Below are positions 34,221 to 42,460 of a stretch of 64,000 nt of DNA, piece by piece. Numbering within the stretch: position 1 is the first letter of the stretch; the number at the start of each line of letters is the position of its first letter. The stretch lies in NCBI RefSeq assembly GCF_025345615.1, contig NZ_JAODWD010000006.1, positions 124,001-188,000 of the forward strand, given 5' to 3'. The notes beneath the pieces are model-generated. The model was not told the origin of the DNA. It worked only from the letters and a program-made list of their open reading frames with translations, and did no database searches. The position numbers were made by a program, and so were the translations under genes. The DNA is from Mycobacterium deserti (GTDB taxonomy: Bacteria > Actinomycetota > Actinomycetes > Mycobacteriales > Mycobacteriaceae).

Positions 34221-34543
34221 TCACCTTCATCGCCCATCTGCAGGTACCGCCGGAGAATGCTGACGCCTTCGAAAACCTGATGACGAACGTCGCCGCGATG
34301 TCGAATGAACACGAACCGGGAGTGACGTACTACGCGTTCGCCAAGAGCGTCGACCAGCACGACACCTATGTTGTCGTCGAGGTGTACCGAGACCAGGTCG
34401 CGGTCGCCGCTCACGGCGAGACCGAGTGGGTGAGGGATTCGATACCGGAGATGTTGGGCCTTATCGAGGGCATGCCACGGATCGCGCAGTACGTCAGTCC
34501 CGGTGCCGAACCGGTCGCCTCGCAGTTCGAAGAGCTCACATGA
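34217..34543 (+). CDS. Antibiotic biosynthesis monooxygenase (ABM)-domain protein
   Basis: A 108-residue ferredoxin-like dimeric alpha/beta-barrel protein: MITFIAHLQVPPENADAFENL, then HEPGVTYYAFAKSVDQHDTYVVVEVYRD, ending MPRIAQYVSP. ABM proteins include cofactor-free quinol monooxygenases (YgiN type), haem oxygenases and isomerases. The start is a GTG overlapping the epimerase stop, and its stop overlaps the next SnoaL-like gene. In this setting it may oxidise a phenolic or polyketide-like intermediate; that is inference. Confidence 0.82.
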   Translation: MITFIAHLQVPPENADAFENLMTNVAAMSNEHEPGVTYYAFAKSVDQHDTYVVVEVYRDQVAVAAHGETEWVRDSIPEMLGLIEGMPRIAQYVSPGAEPVASQFEELT

Positions 34544-34935
34544 GCGCGGCGAGCCTGGCAGTCGTCAACCGGTTCGGAGAGGCACTGAGCGGGGGGAATC
34601 TCGACGAAGCTCGCGCATTACTGCACGATGACCTCGTCGTTTACGAGGCCGGGGGCCTGCCCTACAGCGGCGAGTATCACGGTCCGCAGGGCTTCATCGA
34701 TCTCCTGACGACGATGTACGAGAAGTTGGAGGTCACGCCCGGCCCCGTAAGCCGTGCGTCCCTGGACGACGGCACCGTCGTGTCCCGGTTCAGGCTGCGG
34801 TTCACCGCGCTCGCCTCGGGCAGGTCTGCGGAGATGAACTTGGTTGAGCTGTACAAGGTTTCGCAGGAGAAGATCATCGAGCTCGACGTCTACTACAAGG
34901 ATCCAGGGGCCGTCGCGGCCATCCTGGCAACCTGA
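34540..34935 (+). CDS. SnoaL-like/NTF2-fold protein
   Basis: A 131-residue NTF2-fold protein from an ATG that overlaps the previous stop. VVNRFGEALSGGNLDEARALLHDDLVVYE and YHGPQGFIDLLTTMY are the standard SnoaL helix and strand pattern. It is the last gene of the coupled SnoaL/epimerase/ABM/SnoaL unit. SnoaL relatives catalyse aldol cyclisation or isomerisation without cofactor. There is no signal peptide, so it is cytosolic. Confidence 0.82.
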   Translation: MSAASLAVVNRFGEALSGGNLDEARALLHDDLVVYEAGGLPYSGEYHGPQGFIDLLTTMYEKLEVTPGPVSRASLDDGTVVSRFRLRFTALASGRSAEMNLVELYKVSQEKIIELDVYYKDPGAVAAILAT

Positions 34936-35007
34936 AACCCCGCCGATGAGTTCTGTGGCTCCGACCGGTCTACCGTCTTGTTGATCACGTCGACCCAGGA
35001 GATCCCC

Positions 35008-35652
35008 GTGGAGCAACTGCTCAGAGTTCACAACTTCAGCGTCTCGCGAGACGGCTTCGGCGCGGGGGAGAACCAGAGCTACGAGCGTCCCTTCGGGCAC
35101 GCCGACCCGGGCGACATGATGGCGTGGGCGGGCGCCACCGCCAGCTGGCCCAACCGGACCGACCCGGGCGGAAGCCGCGGCCTCGACGACTACTTCACGC
35201 GCGACTTCAGCCGCAACATCGGCGCCGAGATTATGGGTCGCAACAAGTTCGGACCCCAGCGCGGACCGTGGCAGGACCACGAGTGGCGGGGCTGGTGGGG
35301 CGACCAGCCGCCGTTCCACACGCCGGTGTTCGTCATGACCCACCATCTGCGCCCATCATTCACTGTGTCCGACACCACCTTTCACTTCGTCAACGATGAG
35401 CCGGCCGCGGTCCTTGCGCAGGCACGCGCCGCCGCCGACGGCCGCGATGTCCGCCTTGGCGGGGGAGCGACGACCATTCGCGCGTTCCTCGACGCCGATC
35501 TGGTCGACACGCTTCACGTGGCGGTCTCCGATGTCGAGCTGGGCGGCGGGTCGCGCCTGTGGGAATCGCCGGACGAACTCGACGCGCGCTATCACCACGA
35601 GGTCGTGTCGAGCGCGAGCGGCGTCACCCACCACCTGTTCTGGCGACGGTGA
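35008..35652 (+). CDS. RibD C-terminal/dihydrofolate reductase-like protein
   Basis: From the GTG at 35008, after AGGAGAT (34997-35003), the protein is 214 residues. It opens with LLRVHNFSVSRDGFGAGENQ, has EIMGRNKFGPQRGPW and DVRLGGGATTIRAFLDADLVD, and so matches the RibD_C/DHFR-like reductases that bind NADPH. Proteins of this kind are widespread in actinobacteria and their substrates are mostly unknown. A TTG at 34978 would extend it by ten residues, but the ribosome binding site favours the GTG. Confidence 0.85.
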   Translation: MEQLLRVHNFSVSRDGFGAGENQSYERPFGHADPGDMMAWAGATASWPNRTDPGGSRGLDDYFTRDFSRNIGAEIMGRNKFGPQRGPWQDHEWRGWWGDQPPFHTPVFVMTHHLRPSFTVSDTTFHFVNDEPAAVLAQARAAADGRDVRLGGGATTIRAFLDADLVDTLHVAVSDVELGGGSRLWESPDELDARYHHEVVSSASGVTHHLFWRR

Positions 35653-35660
35653 GTCTGCGC

Positions 35661-36113
35661 TCAGACCCTCGTCAGCGAAACGGTGATTCCGTCCGCGAAC
35701 ACCGGAAATCCCTCGCAGCCAACCGGGATCGTGCCCGTCGAGGTTCCCCGCAGCGTCGCCGCATCGATCGAGTACCCGATGGCGTTGGGGAGGTTGCGGC
35801 CGTCGGGACATGACCACATCCCTTCGCGCGTGAACTCCCACCGGCCGTTGTTGAGGTGGGCGTTCGCAGACCAGCCTGCCGCGCTGACGACGCGAGCGCA
35901 TCCGTCACCGCACGGCGTGATGGTCCAGACGCTCGAGGAATTGTGGTACGGCGTCGGGATCCCGTTGAGCTTGCGCTGGCTGTGATCGCTGAACAGCGTG
36001 TAGGTGCCGCTGAGCGTGTCCGCCGTCGCCGTGCCCGCGCCCAGCCCCAGGCCGGCCAGTGCCAGCGCGCCGGACATCACGGCGGTGGCCGCGGTGCGTG
36101 CGAAACGGTTCAT
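35661..36113 (-). CDS. Secreted protein with Sec signal peptide, unknown function
   Basis: A 150-residue precursor with a Sec signal peptide (MNRFARTAATAVMSGALALA, cleavage likely after TATA near residue 31). The mature part of about 120 residues has four Cys that could form disulfides (TPCGDGCARVV, WSCPDGRNL and VGCEGFP). It begins DTLSGTYTLFSDHSQRKLNG, typical of small mycobacterial secreted proteins of unknown role. An AAGGAACC lies before the ATG. It converges on the RibD-like gene and is divergent from the glutamate-synthase-like gene. Confidence 0.8.
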   Translation of the reverse strand: MNRFARTAATAVMSGALALAGLGLGAGTATADTLSGTYTLFSDHSQRKLNGIPTPYHNSSSVWTITPCGDGCARVVSAAGWSANAHLNNGRWEFTREGMWSCPDGRNLPNAIGYSIDAATLRGTSTGTIPVGCEGFPVFADGITVSLTRV

Positions 36114-36244
36114 GATCGGTTCCTTTCATGCTGCGCCGCCCGATGGCGACGTCGAGTGCGCTCAGTACAGGCCGCCGACGCTGCTACCGATCCCAACTAC
36201 GCTCTTCGGTTTCGGTCCGGCACCGCGCGGAAACACTGACAACC

Positions 36245-37822
36245 ATGGGCCGCACTGTTCGCGGTCTCGCTGCCGCGGCTGCCTCGGCACTGGGCGCCGT
36301 CGCGATGCGTGACCTCTTCCAACGAAAGCACGCCATCCTGCGCAACTACCCCGTGCTCGGGCACGCTCGGTACCTCCTCGAAACGATCGGCCCCGAACTG
36401 CGGCAGTACATCATCGCGGCCAACGACGAGGAGCGGCCCTTCACCCGCGACCAGCGGCGGTGGGTGTACGCCTCGTCGAAGAAGGAGAACAACTACTTCG
36501 GCTTCGGCACCGACAACGACGTCGAGCACAAGCTCGGCTACGCGGTGATCAAGCACCGCACGTTCGGCCGCGCCGTGCCGGCGTCGACCCCGCAGGCCAC
36601 CCGCGAGGTGGAACTGCCGTGCGCCAAGGTTCTCGGGGCCGCGCGGGGCCGGCCAGGGGCCTTCAGGCCAAAGTCGGTCGTCAACATCTCCGCGATGAGC
36701 TTCGGCTCGCTTTCCGGTAACGCCGTCGAGGCTCTCAATCGAGGCGCCGCGATGGCCGATTGCCTGCACAACACCGGCGAGGGCGGCATCTCGCGCCACC
36801 ACCGACACGGCGGCGAACTCATCTTCCAGATCGGCACCGCCTATTTCGGTTGCCGCGACGCCGACGGCCGCTTCGACATGGACAAGCTCAAGGACGTCGT
36901 GGCGAGCGCGCCGGTGCGGGCGCTGGAAATCAAGCTGAGCCAAGGCGCCAAGCCGACCCTCGGCGGGCTGCTGCCCGCGCCGAAGGTGTCCGCCGAGATT
37001 GCGGCGGCTCGCGGCATCCCTGAAGGCCGCGACTGTGTCAGCCCGTCGCGTCACGCTGAATTCTCCGACACCGACAGTCTGCTCGACTGGGTGGAACTGC
37101 TCGCGACCGAAACAGGTCTACCGGTGGGCATCAAGTCCGCGGTCGGAGATCTCGACTTCTGGCATGAGCTGGCCGAGGCCATGCGCGAGACGGATCGCGG
37201 AGTCGACTTCGTGACGATCGACGGCGGCGAGGGAGGTACCGGTGCCGCCCCGATGATCTTCACCGACTCCGTCTCGCTGCCGTTCCAACTCGGCTTCACC
37301 AGCGTGTACCGGATCTTCGCCGAGCACGGTCTGCACGAGCAGATCACGTTCATCGGAGGAGGCAAGCTCGGCCTTCCCGACAACGCAGTAGTCGCTTTCG
37401 CTCTCGGATGCGACATGGTCAGCGTCGCGCGCGAACCGATGCTCGCGATCGGCTGCGTCCAGGCGCAGAAGTGTCATACCGACACCTGTCCCACCGGTGT
37501 GGCCACCCAGAACGCATGGCTGTCCCGCGGCCTCGTGCCCGACGAGAAGGCCGAGCGAGTCGCGAACTACATCAAGACCCTGCGCCGCGATCTGGCCAAA
37601 GTGGCCGAGGCGTGCGGGGTGGAGCACCCCGGTCTGATCAGTACGGATTCGGTGGACATCCTCGACGGTCGAACCGGTTCGACGCCGCTGCATGAGGTCT
37701 ACGGATACAAGCCGGGCATGGGGCTGCCGTCGGAAGCCGACCGCAAGACCATTGTCCAGATCATGACAGCCGCAGAGCCACAAGGTGATTCGGCGCCACC
37801 GTCGACCTCTGCAGTCGGATGA
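36245..37822 (+). CDS. FMN-binding glutamate synthase family protein (GltB central-domain type)
   Basis: The 525-residue protein corresponds to the FMN-binding synthase domain of glutamate synthase: KSVVNISAMSFGSLSGNAVEALN, TIDGGEGGTGAAP and SVAREPMLAIGCVQAQKCHTD, whose Cys cluster continues CPTGVATQ as in the [3Fe-4S] binding segment. It lacks the glutaminase and C-terminal beta-helix domains of full GltB. An N-terminal extension of about 80 residues (from MGRTVRGLAAAAASALGAVA) has a short hydrophobic stretch that may be a membrane anchor. Stand-alone members are common in actinobacteria and their reaction is not established. Confidence 0.88.
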   Translation: MGRTVRGLAAAAASALGAVAMRDLFQRKHAILRNYPVLGHARYLLETIGPELRQYIIAANDEERPFTRDQRRWVYASSKKENNYFGFGTDNDVEHKLGYAVIKHRTFGRAVPASTPQATREVELPCAKVLGAARGRPGAFRPKSVVNISAMSFGSLSGNAVEALNRGAAMADCLHNTGEGGISRHHRHGGELIFQIGTAYFGCRDADGRFDMDKLKDVVASAPVRALEIKLSQGAKPTLGGLLPAPKVSAEIAAARGIPEGRDCVSPSRHAEFSDTDSLLDWVELLATETGLPVGIKSAVGDLDFWHELAEAMRETDRGVDFVTIDGGEGGTGAAPMIFTDSVSLPFQLGFTSVYRIFAEHGLHEQITFIGGGKLGLPDNAVVAFALGCDMVSVAREPMLAIGCVQAQKCHTDTCPTGVATQNAWLSRGLVPDEKAERVANYIKTLRRDLAKVAEACGVEHPGLISTDSVDILDGRTGSTPLHEVYGYKPGMGLPSEADRKTIVQIMTAAEPQGDSAPPSTSAVG

Positions 37823-37837
37823 TGGGGATGAGACATT

Positions 37838-38683
37838 ATGTGGAAGCGCGGGCGCAACAAGTCCGATGAGCCGAAGGCCCCCGTCGAGGTGGCCGACGTC
37901 GCGACGATGCGCGCAGGCGCAGAGGCACTGGTCGCCGCCTCCGCCGGTTCAGACTGGCCGCTCGACTGGACCCCGCCATCGGTACGGACACTCGACGGCT
38001 TCGTCAGCGGGATCAGCGAAGAGGATTTCTCGGCGGCGTTCACGACGGTGGCCGGTTACTTCGGCGAACTGATCGTGCGCAACGGCGGCGGACAGTGGGT
38101 CGACGGGCCGGACGGCTGGCCTCAGGTCCGGATGCCCTCCGGCTTCGAACTGCGTCCCGCCCATGCCGTCGCGGAGGCGCGAAGCATGCTCGGTCCTGCG
38201 CTGGAGTCGGTCTATGTGCACGCGATGGCCGGCTTCGCGGTACCCGACGACGAACAAGCGGCCGCATTCGGCGACGAGGTGGGTCAGCGGATGGCGGTGT
38301 GGGCCGCGTTGTTCCTGCACGAGGTTGCGGTCTCGGGCCGCCGTCTCGACTGGACCATCGAATCGTTGGCACAGGTCGACGAGCTGTGCGACGACTTCCT
38401 CGCTGACCAACCGGACGCCGAGGCCATCGACCAAACCGCCCTGACCATGGGCGCATACCTGGGCGAGGTGCTCATCCGGGCGTGCGACGGCGCCCAGTGG
38501 ATGCTGTCCACCGATCACCGGGACGTCGCTGTGCGGCTCCCTCGACCCGGCGGCGCCGACCCGGAATCCACTACATGCTTCCCAGCGGCCTTCGTCGGCA
38601 AGAGACTGACCGAGGACACCACGCCGTCTCTTCAGGAGTACGCGACGATGGCCGTATCCGGGGACGTGGCGACCGGCCGCTGA
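37838..38683 (+). CDS. Unknown protein with an internal domain duplication
   Basis: A 281-residue protein made of two related halves. The first has LDWTPPSVRTLDGFVSGI, then FGELIVRNGGGQWVDG near 80-95; the second has LDWTIESLAQVDELCDDF, then LGEVLIRACDGAQWMLS near 210-225. The shared pattern is a helix, a (G)E(L/V)(L/I)IR helix and a GGQW-type turn leading into beta strands, similar in outline to DUF6278/DUF3806-type proteins. It lies 15 bases after the GltB-like gene and is probably cotranscribed. Function unknown. Confidence 0.7.
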   Translation: MWKRGRNKSDEPKAPVEVADVATMRAGAEALVAASAGSDWPLDWTPPSVRTLDGFVSGISEEDFSAAFTTVAGYFGELIVRNGGGQWVDGPDGWPQVRMPSGFELRPAHAVAEARSMLGPALESVYVHAMAGFAVPDDEQAAAFGDEVGQRMAVWAALFLHEVAVSGRRLDWTIESLAQVDELCDDFLADQPDAEAIDQTALTMGAYLGEVLIRACDGAQWMLSTDHRDVAVRLPRPGGADPESTTCFPAAFVGKRLTEDTTPSLQEYATMAVSGDVATGR

Positions 38684-38684
38684 G

Positions 38685-39491
38685 TCATCGCGGTGGCGCC
38701 GGGCCCGGCTGGCAGTGCGGGCACCACCACGTGCGCCGCTGTTCCGGGTCGTTCGGGATCTCGGCGACGACGCGCACGGTCGTTCCGCACCTCATGCACG
38801 GCAGGCCCGCCCGGCCCGCCACCCAGTGCTGTTCCCGCTTGCGCCGAATGCCCGTCGTCACCTGCATGGCACCGGGCACCGTGGCCGAATGGCGCAGCGC
38901 CCGGGCGCCGAGGTCCAGCAGCGCGGGAATGTCGACGTCCTTGACCGGCGTCCACGGGCTGTGTCCCCGAAGGAAACTCAGCTCGTTGGCCCAGAGGTTG
39001 CCGAATCCCGCCACACACCGCTGATCGAGCAGGGCGGCGACCAGTGGGCGATCCGGCTCGGCGATGAGCCGGCGTCCCGCCTCGCTGGCGTCCCAGTCGT
39101 CGCGCAGGGGGTCCGGGCCGAGATGGCCGACGGCCTGCGCCTCGTCGCGGGTCCGCAGCAGTTCGACGACCGGCAGTGTCACGCCGTAGGCCGCAGGCCC
39201 GTCGGTGCGCAGCACCACCCGCACGTCGTGCATCACCGCCCGGGGCAGCCAGCGCCCGGTCGGCGAGACTGTCCACGAGCCGGACATCTTCATGTGGGTG
39301 TGCACCGTGAGGCCGTCCGACAGCCGGGTCAGCAGATGCTTGCCGTGGGTGACGTGCTCCAGCACGGTCAACCCCGCGAGGTCGTCTGTCGCGTGCGCGG
39401 GGACCCGCAGTTCGCCGTGGCTCAAAACCCGCCCGCGCAACGCGCCGTCGAGGCGGCGGGCCAGCGCGTAGACGGTGTCACCCTCGGGCAC
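38685..39491 (-). CDS. nei2: Nei2-like formamidopyrimidine/endonuclease VIII-family DNA glycosylase
   Basis: From the GTG at 39491 the protein is 268 residues and, after removal of the initiator, starts PEGDTVYALARRLD. The N-terminal Pro is the family's catalytic nucleophile and the next Glu is essential. It has HTHMKMSGSW, the helix-two-turn-helix LLDQRCVAGFGNLWANELSF, and a C-terminal zinc finger with two Cys pairs (CMRCG and CPHCQ). It removes oxidised bases and nicks the abasic site in base excision repair. The start overlaps the stop of the upstream TetR gene by 14 bases. Confidence 0.92.
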   Translation of the reverse strand: MPEGDTVYALARRLDGALRGRVLSHGELRVPAHATDDLAGLTVLEHVTHGKHLLTRLSDGLTVHTHMKMSGSWTVSPTGRWLPRAVMHDVRVVLRTDGPAAYGVTLPVVELLRTRDEAQAVGHLGPDPLRDDWDASEAGRRLIAEPDRPLVAALLDQRCVAGFGNLWANELSFLRGHSPWTPVKDVDIPALLDLGARALRHSATVPGAMQVTTGIRRKREQHWVAGRAGLPCMRCGTTVRVVAEIPNDPEQRRTWWCPHCQPGPAPPR

Positions 39492-40047
39492 GCCTCCCAT
39501 CGTCCAGGATGATTGCGCTGGCGCGGGCTCGGACTTCGGCGCTCGTACGGCCGAGATGATCGGCGGCGAGGAAGTGGTGCCCGATCGCCATGCAGAACGC
39601 GAGCAGGCTGCGGGCCTCCACCTCGTCGGGATCGGAGCAGACCGTGCCGATGGCGTCGCGCAGCAACTGCATGCGCCGGTTGTCCACGCGACGCAAGCGC
39701 TCGGCGACGGCCGCGTCGCGGCGCGCCCAGTCACGAACCGCGAGATCGATTTCGAGTAGACCGTCGTCGGCGAATGTCAGCTGCCCGGCCAGCCGCGCCT
39801 TTTCGAGCACGTCCCCACTGGCGTGTTCTATCCGCTCGAGCACGTCGTCGACACAGGCTCGCTCCCAGGCGTCGAGCATGTGCGTCAGCAGGGCACCGCG
39901 GTCGGCGAAGTATCCGTAGAACCCGCCCTTGGTGACCCCGAGTTTTTTCGCGAGGACCTCCACGCGAACGGCGTCGATGCCACCCGCGGCGAGTGTGCGC
40001 AGCCCCTCTTGGACCCAAACCTCGCGAGGTGTACGTCTTGCGCCCAT
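39478..40047 (-). CDS. TetR/AcrR family transcriptional regulator
   Basis: A 189-residue regulator with the N-terminal helix-turn-helix GIDAVRVEVLAKKLGVTKGGFYGYF and a helical ligand domain with IEHASGDVLEKARLAGQLTF. Two related palindromic sites lie between it and the divergent membrane protein gene at 40147, so it probably controls both that gene and itself. It is immediately upstream of the Nei2-like gene, with overlap, so repair glycosylase and regulator share a transcript. Confidence 0.88.
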   Translation of the reverse strand: MGARRTPREVWVQEGLRTLAAGGIDAVRVEVLAKKLGVTKGGFYGYFADRGALLTHMLDAWERACVDDVLERIEHASGDVLEKARLAGQLTFADDGLLEIDLAVRDWARRDAAVAERLRRVDNRRMQLLRDAIGTVCSDPDEVEARSLLAFCMAIGHHFLAADHLGRTSAEVRARASAIILDDGRRARG

Positions 40048-40074
40048 GGCTGCGTGGCCCCTTATCTCCTCGAC

Positions 40075-40092
40075 TTATACGGTGCCGCATAT
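40075..40092. promoter_or_regulatory. Candidate TetR operator, imperfect copy
   Basis: An 18-bp block starting TTATACGG and ending GCATAT closely matches the near-perfect palindrome at 40108-40125. It starts 33 bp before that site and 28 bp upstream of the TetR start codon. Confidence 0.45.
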
Positions 40093-40107
40093 TAGTGTCG
40101 GAAGCGG

Positions 40108-40125
40108 TTATACGCCGCCGTATAA
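40108..40125. promoter_or_regulatory. Palindromic candidate TetR operator
   Basis: TTATACG and CGTATAA form exact 7-bp arms around CCGC. The site lies 21 bp upstream of the membrane protein gene at 40147 and 60 bp from the divergent TetR start, the usual position of a repressor operator. Confidence 0.6.
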
Positions 40126-40146
40126 GCAGAGAGTGACGGTACTTCG

Positions 40147-40557
40147 ATGATCAAGTTGGCCGGCTGGCTGATCGTGTTCTACGGCAGCGCGCACACGCTG
40201 GGTGCGCTGTTCGTCCTGGGCGCGGTACGGCACGCCGACGCGTGGTTCAGCGGAGCGCTGTGGCGAGAGGACCTCACCGACATGAGTCCGGCCAACAGTG
40301 CGTTGTGGCTGAGCGTGGACAGCTTCGGCGTTCCGCTCATCCTCGTCGGACTGACCGTGCTGTGGATGAACGGGCGCGGCGTCACGCCCCCGGCATTCAT
40401 TGCCTGGATCTTGCTCGCCTGGACCGTGGTGGACGCGGTGATCCTGCTGTTCACGCCGTGGCCGATCATCCTGCTCGCCGGCATCCTGCTCGTCCTCGGC
40501 ATTCGGCGCGCCGAGCACGAAGGACCGATGACCTCACATGTCAGACCCGGCCGGTAG
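40147..40557 (+). CDS. Four-helix membrane protein, DUF6463-like
   Basis: A 136-residue protein with four predicted membrane segments: about 5-25 (LAGWLIVFYGSAHTLGALFV), 55-75, 82-100 and 104-120 (PIILLAGILLVLGI). The first helix carries a His in GSAHTLG, as in DUF6463 proteins. Its position beside a TetR gene with shared operators suggests an inducible membrane protein, maybe an efflux or stress component; no mechanism can be seen. The VOC gene follows 9 bases later. Confidence 0.75.
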   Translation: MIKLAGWLIVFYGSAHTLGALFVLGAVRHADAWFSGALWREDLTDMSPANSALWLSVDSFGVPLILVGLTVLWMNGRGVTPPAFIAWILLAWTVVDAVILLFTPWPIILLAGILLVLGIRRAEHEGPMTSHVRPGR

Positions 40558-40566
40558 GTCTGGCAT

Positions 40567-40971
40567 ATGACTACTGCGCGTTTGACGGCGTTCCTCTGCT
40601 ACCGAGATCCGGACGCGATGGTCGGTTGGATCACCGAGGTACTCGGGTTCCATGTGGTCCGCTGTTTCCGATACGGCGACAACCTTGCGCACGCCGAACT
40701 GCGGTGTGGCGACGCGGTGGTCTGCGTGCAGGCCGATGACCGCGGATACGACATTCCGTCGGTCAAAGGCGACTGCGTCGGCGCCGGACTCTATGTCGTC
40801 GTCGATGCTGCGGAGGTCAGCGCCGTCCACGAGCGCGCGCTCGCCGCCGGAACGCGTGTGCTCATCGCGCCCGAGACGACGGCGTGGGGGAACTTCCGCG
40901 TGGAGCTTCTCGACCCGGAGGGACGCCAGTGGTCCATCGGCACCTACTTGCCGGGCCAACCGGACCTCTGA
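40567..40971 (+). CDS. VOC family (glyoxalase-like) protein
   Basis: A 134-residue VOC protein: RLTAFLCYRDPDAMVGWITE at the start, HAELRCGDAVVCVQADDRGY in the middle, and FRVELLDPEGRQWSIGTY at the end. It is cotranscribed with the membrane protein gene nine bases upstream and shares its TetR control. Glyoxalase, fosfomycin-resistance-like and extradiol-type proteins share this fold, so the activity is open. Confidence 0.8.
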   Translation: MTTARLTAFLCYRDPDAMVGWITEVLGFHVVRCFRYGDNLAHAELRCGDAVVCVQADDRGYDIPSVKGDCVGAGLYVVVDAAEVSAVHERALAAGTRVLIAPETTAWGNFRVELLDPEGRQWSIGTYLPGQPDL

Positions 40972-40992
40972 GCGATTCGGCCGCGGGCGCGC

Positions 40993-41760
40993 TCAACCGA
41001 TCGGTACCTCGCTGTCGGCCGACGGCGGCGTCATGTCGGAGACCTGACTTCCCGTCGCCCGGTCGACCGCCTCATCGGGCCGCGCCAGCTTACTGACGAC
41101 GAAATCGGCTGCCTGATTGGTCATCCCGTTGAGCGCATAGGCGCCGTGGGCGCCGCCGTCACCGCCGGTCGGCGAGCAAATGGGGTCGGTCTCGATGCAC
41201 AGGTCCAGCGTCTTGCCCGCATAGCTGGGGCCGACGTTGATCTCCGGTGCGCCGGTGTAAATCCGTTGCAGAAAGCCGCTCGACGGCTTGCCGAACAGCG
41301 TCACCGCGGCGACGTGGTCGGCGATCGACGGCTCCATCGGACCCGTCATGCCGGGCGGCGGTGCATAGCCCTCAGGCATGCGATCAGCGGTGATGTAGGC
41401 CGCGACCGCGGCGCCTTGGGAGAACCCGCCCACCACGATGTTCGTGTCGGGACAGGCCGCCGCCGTCGCGCGGACCTTATTGCTCGCATCGATCACGCCG
41501 TCCGCGGCGGTCGCGAAGTCGAGCGACGCGGGATAGTTCACCGGGTACACCTCGACCGACTTGCCGGGACTCTTCGCGCGCAGGGAATCGACGAAGGATT
41601 GCCCCACCGGTCCGACGCCGGGCGCCTCGAAGGTGCCGCGGGCGAAAACGACCTCCATATCGGGACACGGCGTGGCGGATGCGGGAGCGGCCACGCCCAT
41701 TCCCGCCACGGCCAACACAACTGGAACCATTGATACGAAACAACGACTGATACTCAGCAA
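40993..41760 (-). CDS. Secreted cutinase-family serine esterase
   Basis: The precursor from the TTG at 41760, after AGGGG, is 255 residues with a Sec signal peptide ending near APASA. The mature enzyme has two disulfide-type Cys pairs, Ser114 in GGFSQGAA, Asp192 and His205 in ETDPICSPTGGDGGAHGAY, the full cutinase triad. Mycobacterial cutinase-like proteins hydrolyse lipid esters, phospholipids or polyesters outside the cell. An ATG at 41730 would shorten the signal peptide. It is the secreted esterase of this region and lies next to a hydrolase remnant. Confidence 0.9.
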   Translation of the reverse strand: MLSISRCFVSMVPVVLAVAGMGVAAPASATPCPDMEVVFARGTFEAPGVGPVGQSFVDSLRAKSPGKSVEVYPVNYPASLDFATAADGVIDASNKVRATAAACPDTNIVVGGFSQGAAVAAYITADRMPEGYAPPPGMTGPMEPSIADHVAAVTLFGKPSSGFLQRIYTGAPEINVGPSYAGKTLDLCIETDPICSPTGGDGGAHGAYALNGMTNQAADFVVSKLARPDEAVDRATGSQVSDMTPPSADSEVPIG

Positions 41761-41790
41761 ATTGACCCCTAACTCCCAGAAGTCCGACCC

Positions 41791-41889
41791 GTGGCTGCAG
41801 CACTGCTCCCCGACGGGCGGCGACGGCATCTCGCGTCGCCGCACCCCGAATTCTGGTACTACGGCAGGCCGCTCGCCAACCCAATATAG
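41791..41889 (+). other. Short open frame, possible gene remnant
   Basis: A 32-codon frame from GTG to TAG contains ASPHPEFWYYGRPLANPI, a protein-like sequence with aromatic and Pro/Gly content unlike random GC-rich frames. It directly precedes the truncated hydrolase frame. It may be the surviving start of a second gene cut by the same deletion. No ribosome binding site is evident. Confidence 0.25.
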
Positions 41890-41911
41890 GGAGATTTCAG
41901 GACTCGCCCAG

Positions 41912-42460
41912 CTGCCCGACGTGGGGATGCGCCTCGCGCTGCGCCGCCCGGACCGGGTGCGCGCTCTCGTCGTGCAGAACGCCGTCTGCCACGACGACGG
42001 CCTCGGTCCCCTGTGGGAGACGCGGCGGGCGTTCTGGGCCGACCGCGCCGGACACGAGGCGGCGCTGCGGGAGAACTTCTTCTCCCACGCCGCCACTCGA
42101 CTGCGCCACGTCGGCAAGAGTCCGGAGCCCGATCGGTACGACCCCGACCTGTGGACCGACGAACTCGCTTTTCTGCACCGGCCGGGACAGGCCGACATAC
42201 AGACCGACCTGTTCTACGACTATCGCACCAACGTGGCGAGCTACCCTGCGTGGCAACAATGGCTGCGGGACTGCCAGCCCCCGATGCTCGTGGTGTGGGG
42301 CCGCTACGATCCGTCCTTCGAAGTCGCCGAAGCCGAGGCCTATCAGCGAGACGTGCCGAGCGCCGAGGTGCACGTGATCGATGCCGGCCATTTCGCGCTC
42401 GACGAAGCACCTGACCTCGTCGCCGACCTCTGTCGAGGCTTTCTCGACCGACTTCTCTAG
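41912..42460 (+). pseudogene. N-terminally truncated alpha/beta hydrolase
   Basis: The C-terminal 180 or so residues of a haloalkane-dehalogenase-like alpha/beta hydrolase are intact: MRLALRRPDRVRALVVQNA, LWETRRAFWADRAGHEAAL, QTDLFYDYRTNVASYP, LVVWGRYDPSFEVAEAEAY and HVIDAGHFALDE, carrying the acid and His of the triad. The N-terminal half, including the oxyanion loop and nucleophile elbow, is missing. The open frame upstream of 41912 is unrelated sequence, so there is no complete enzyme. No start with a ribosome binding site precedes it. A relic left by a deletion is most likely. Confidence 0.72.
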
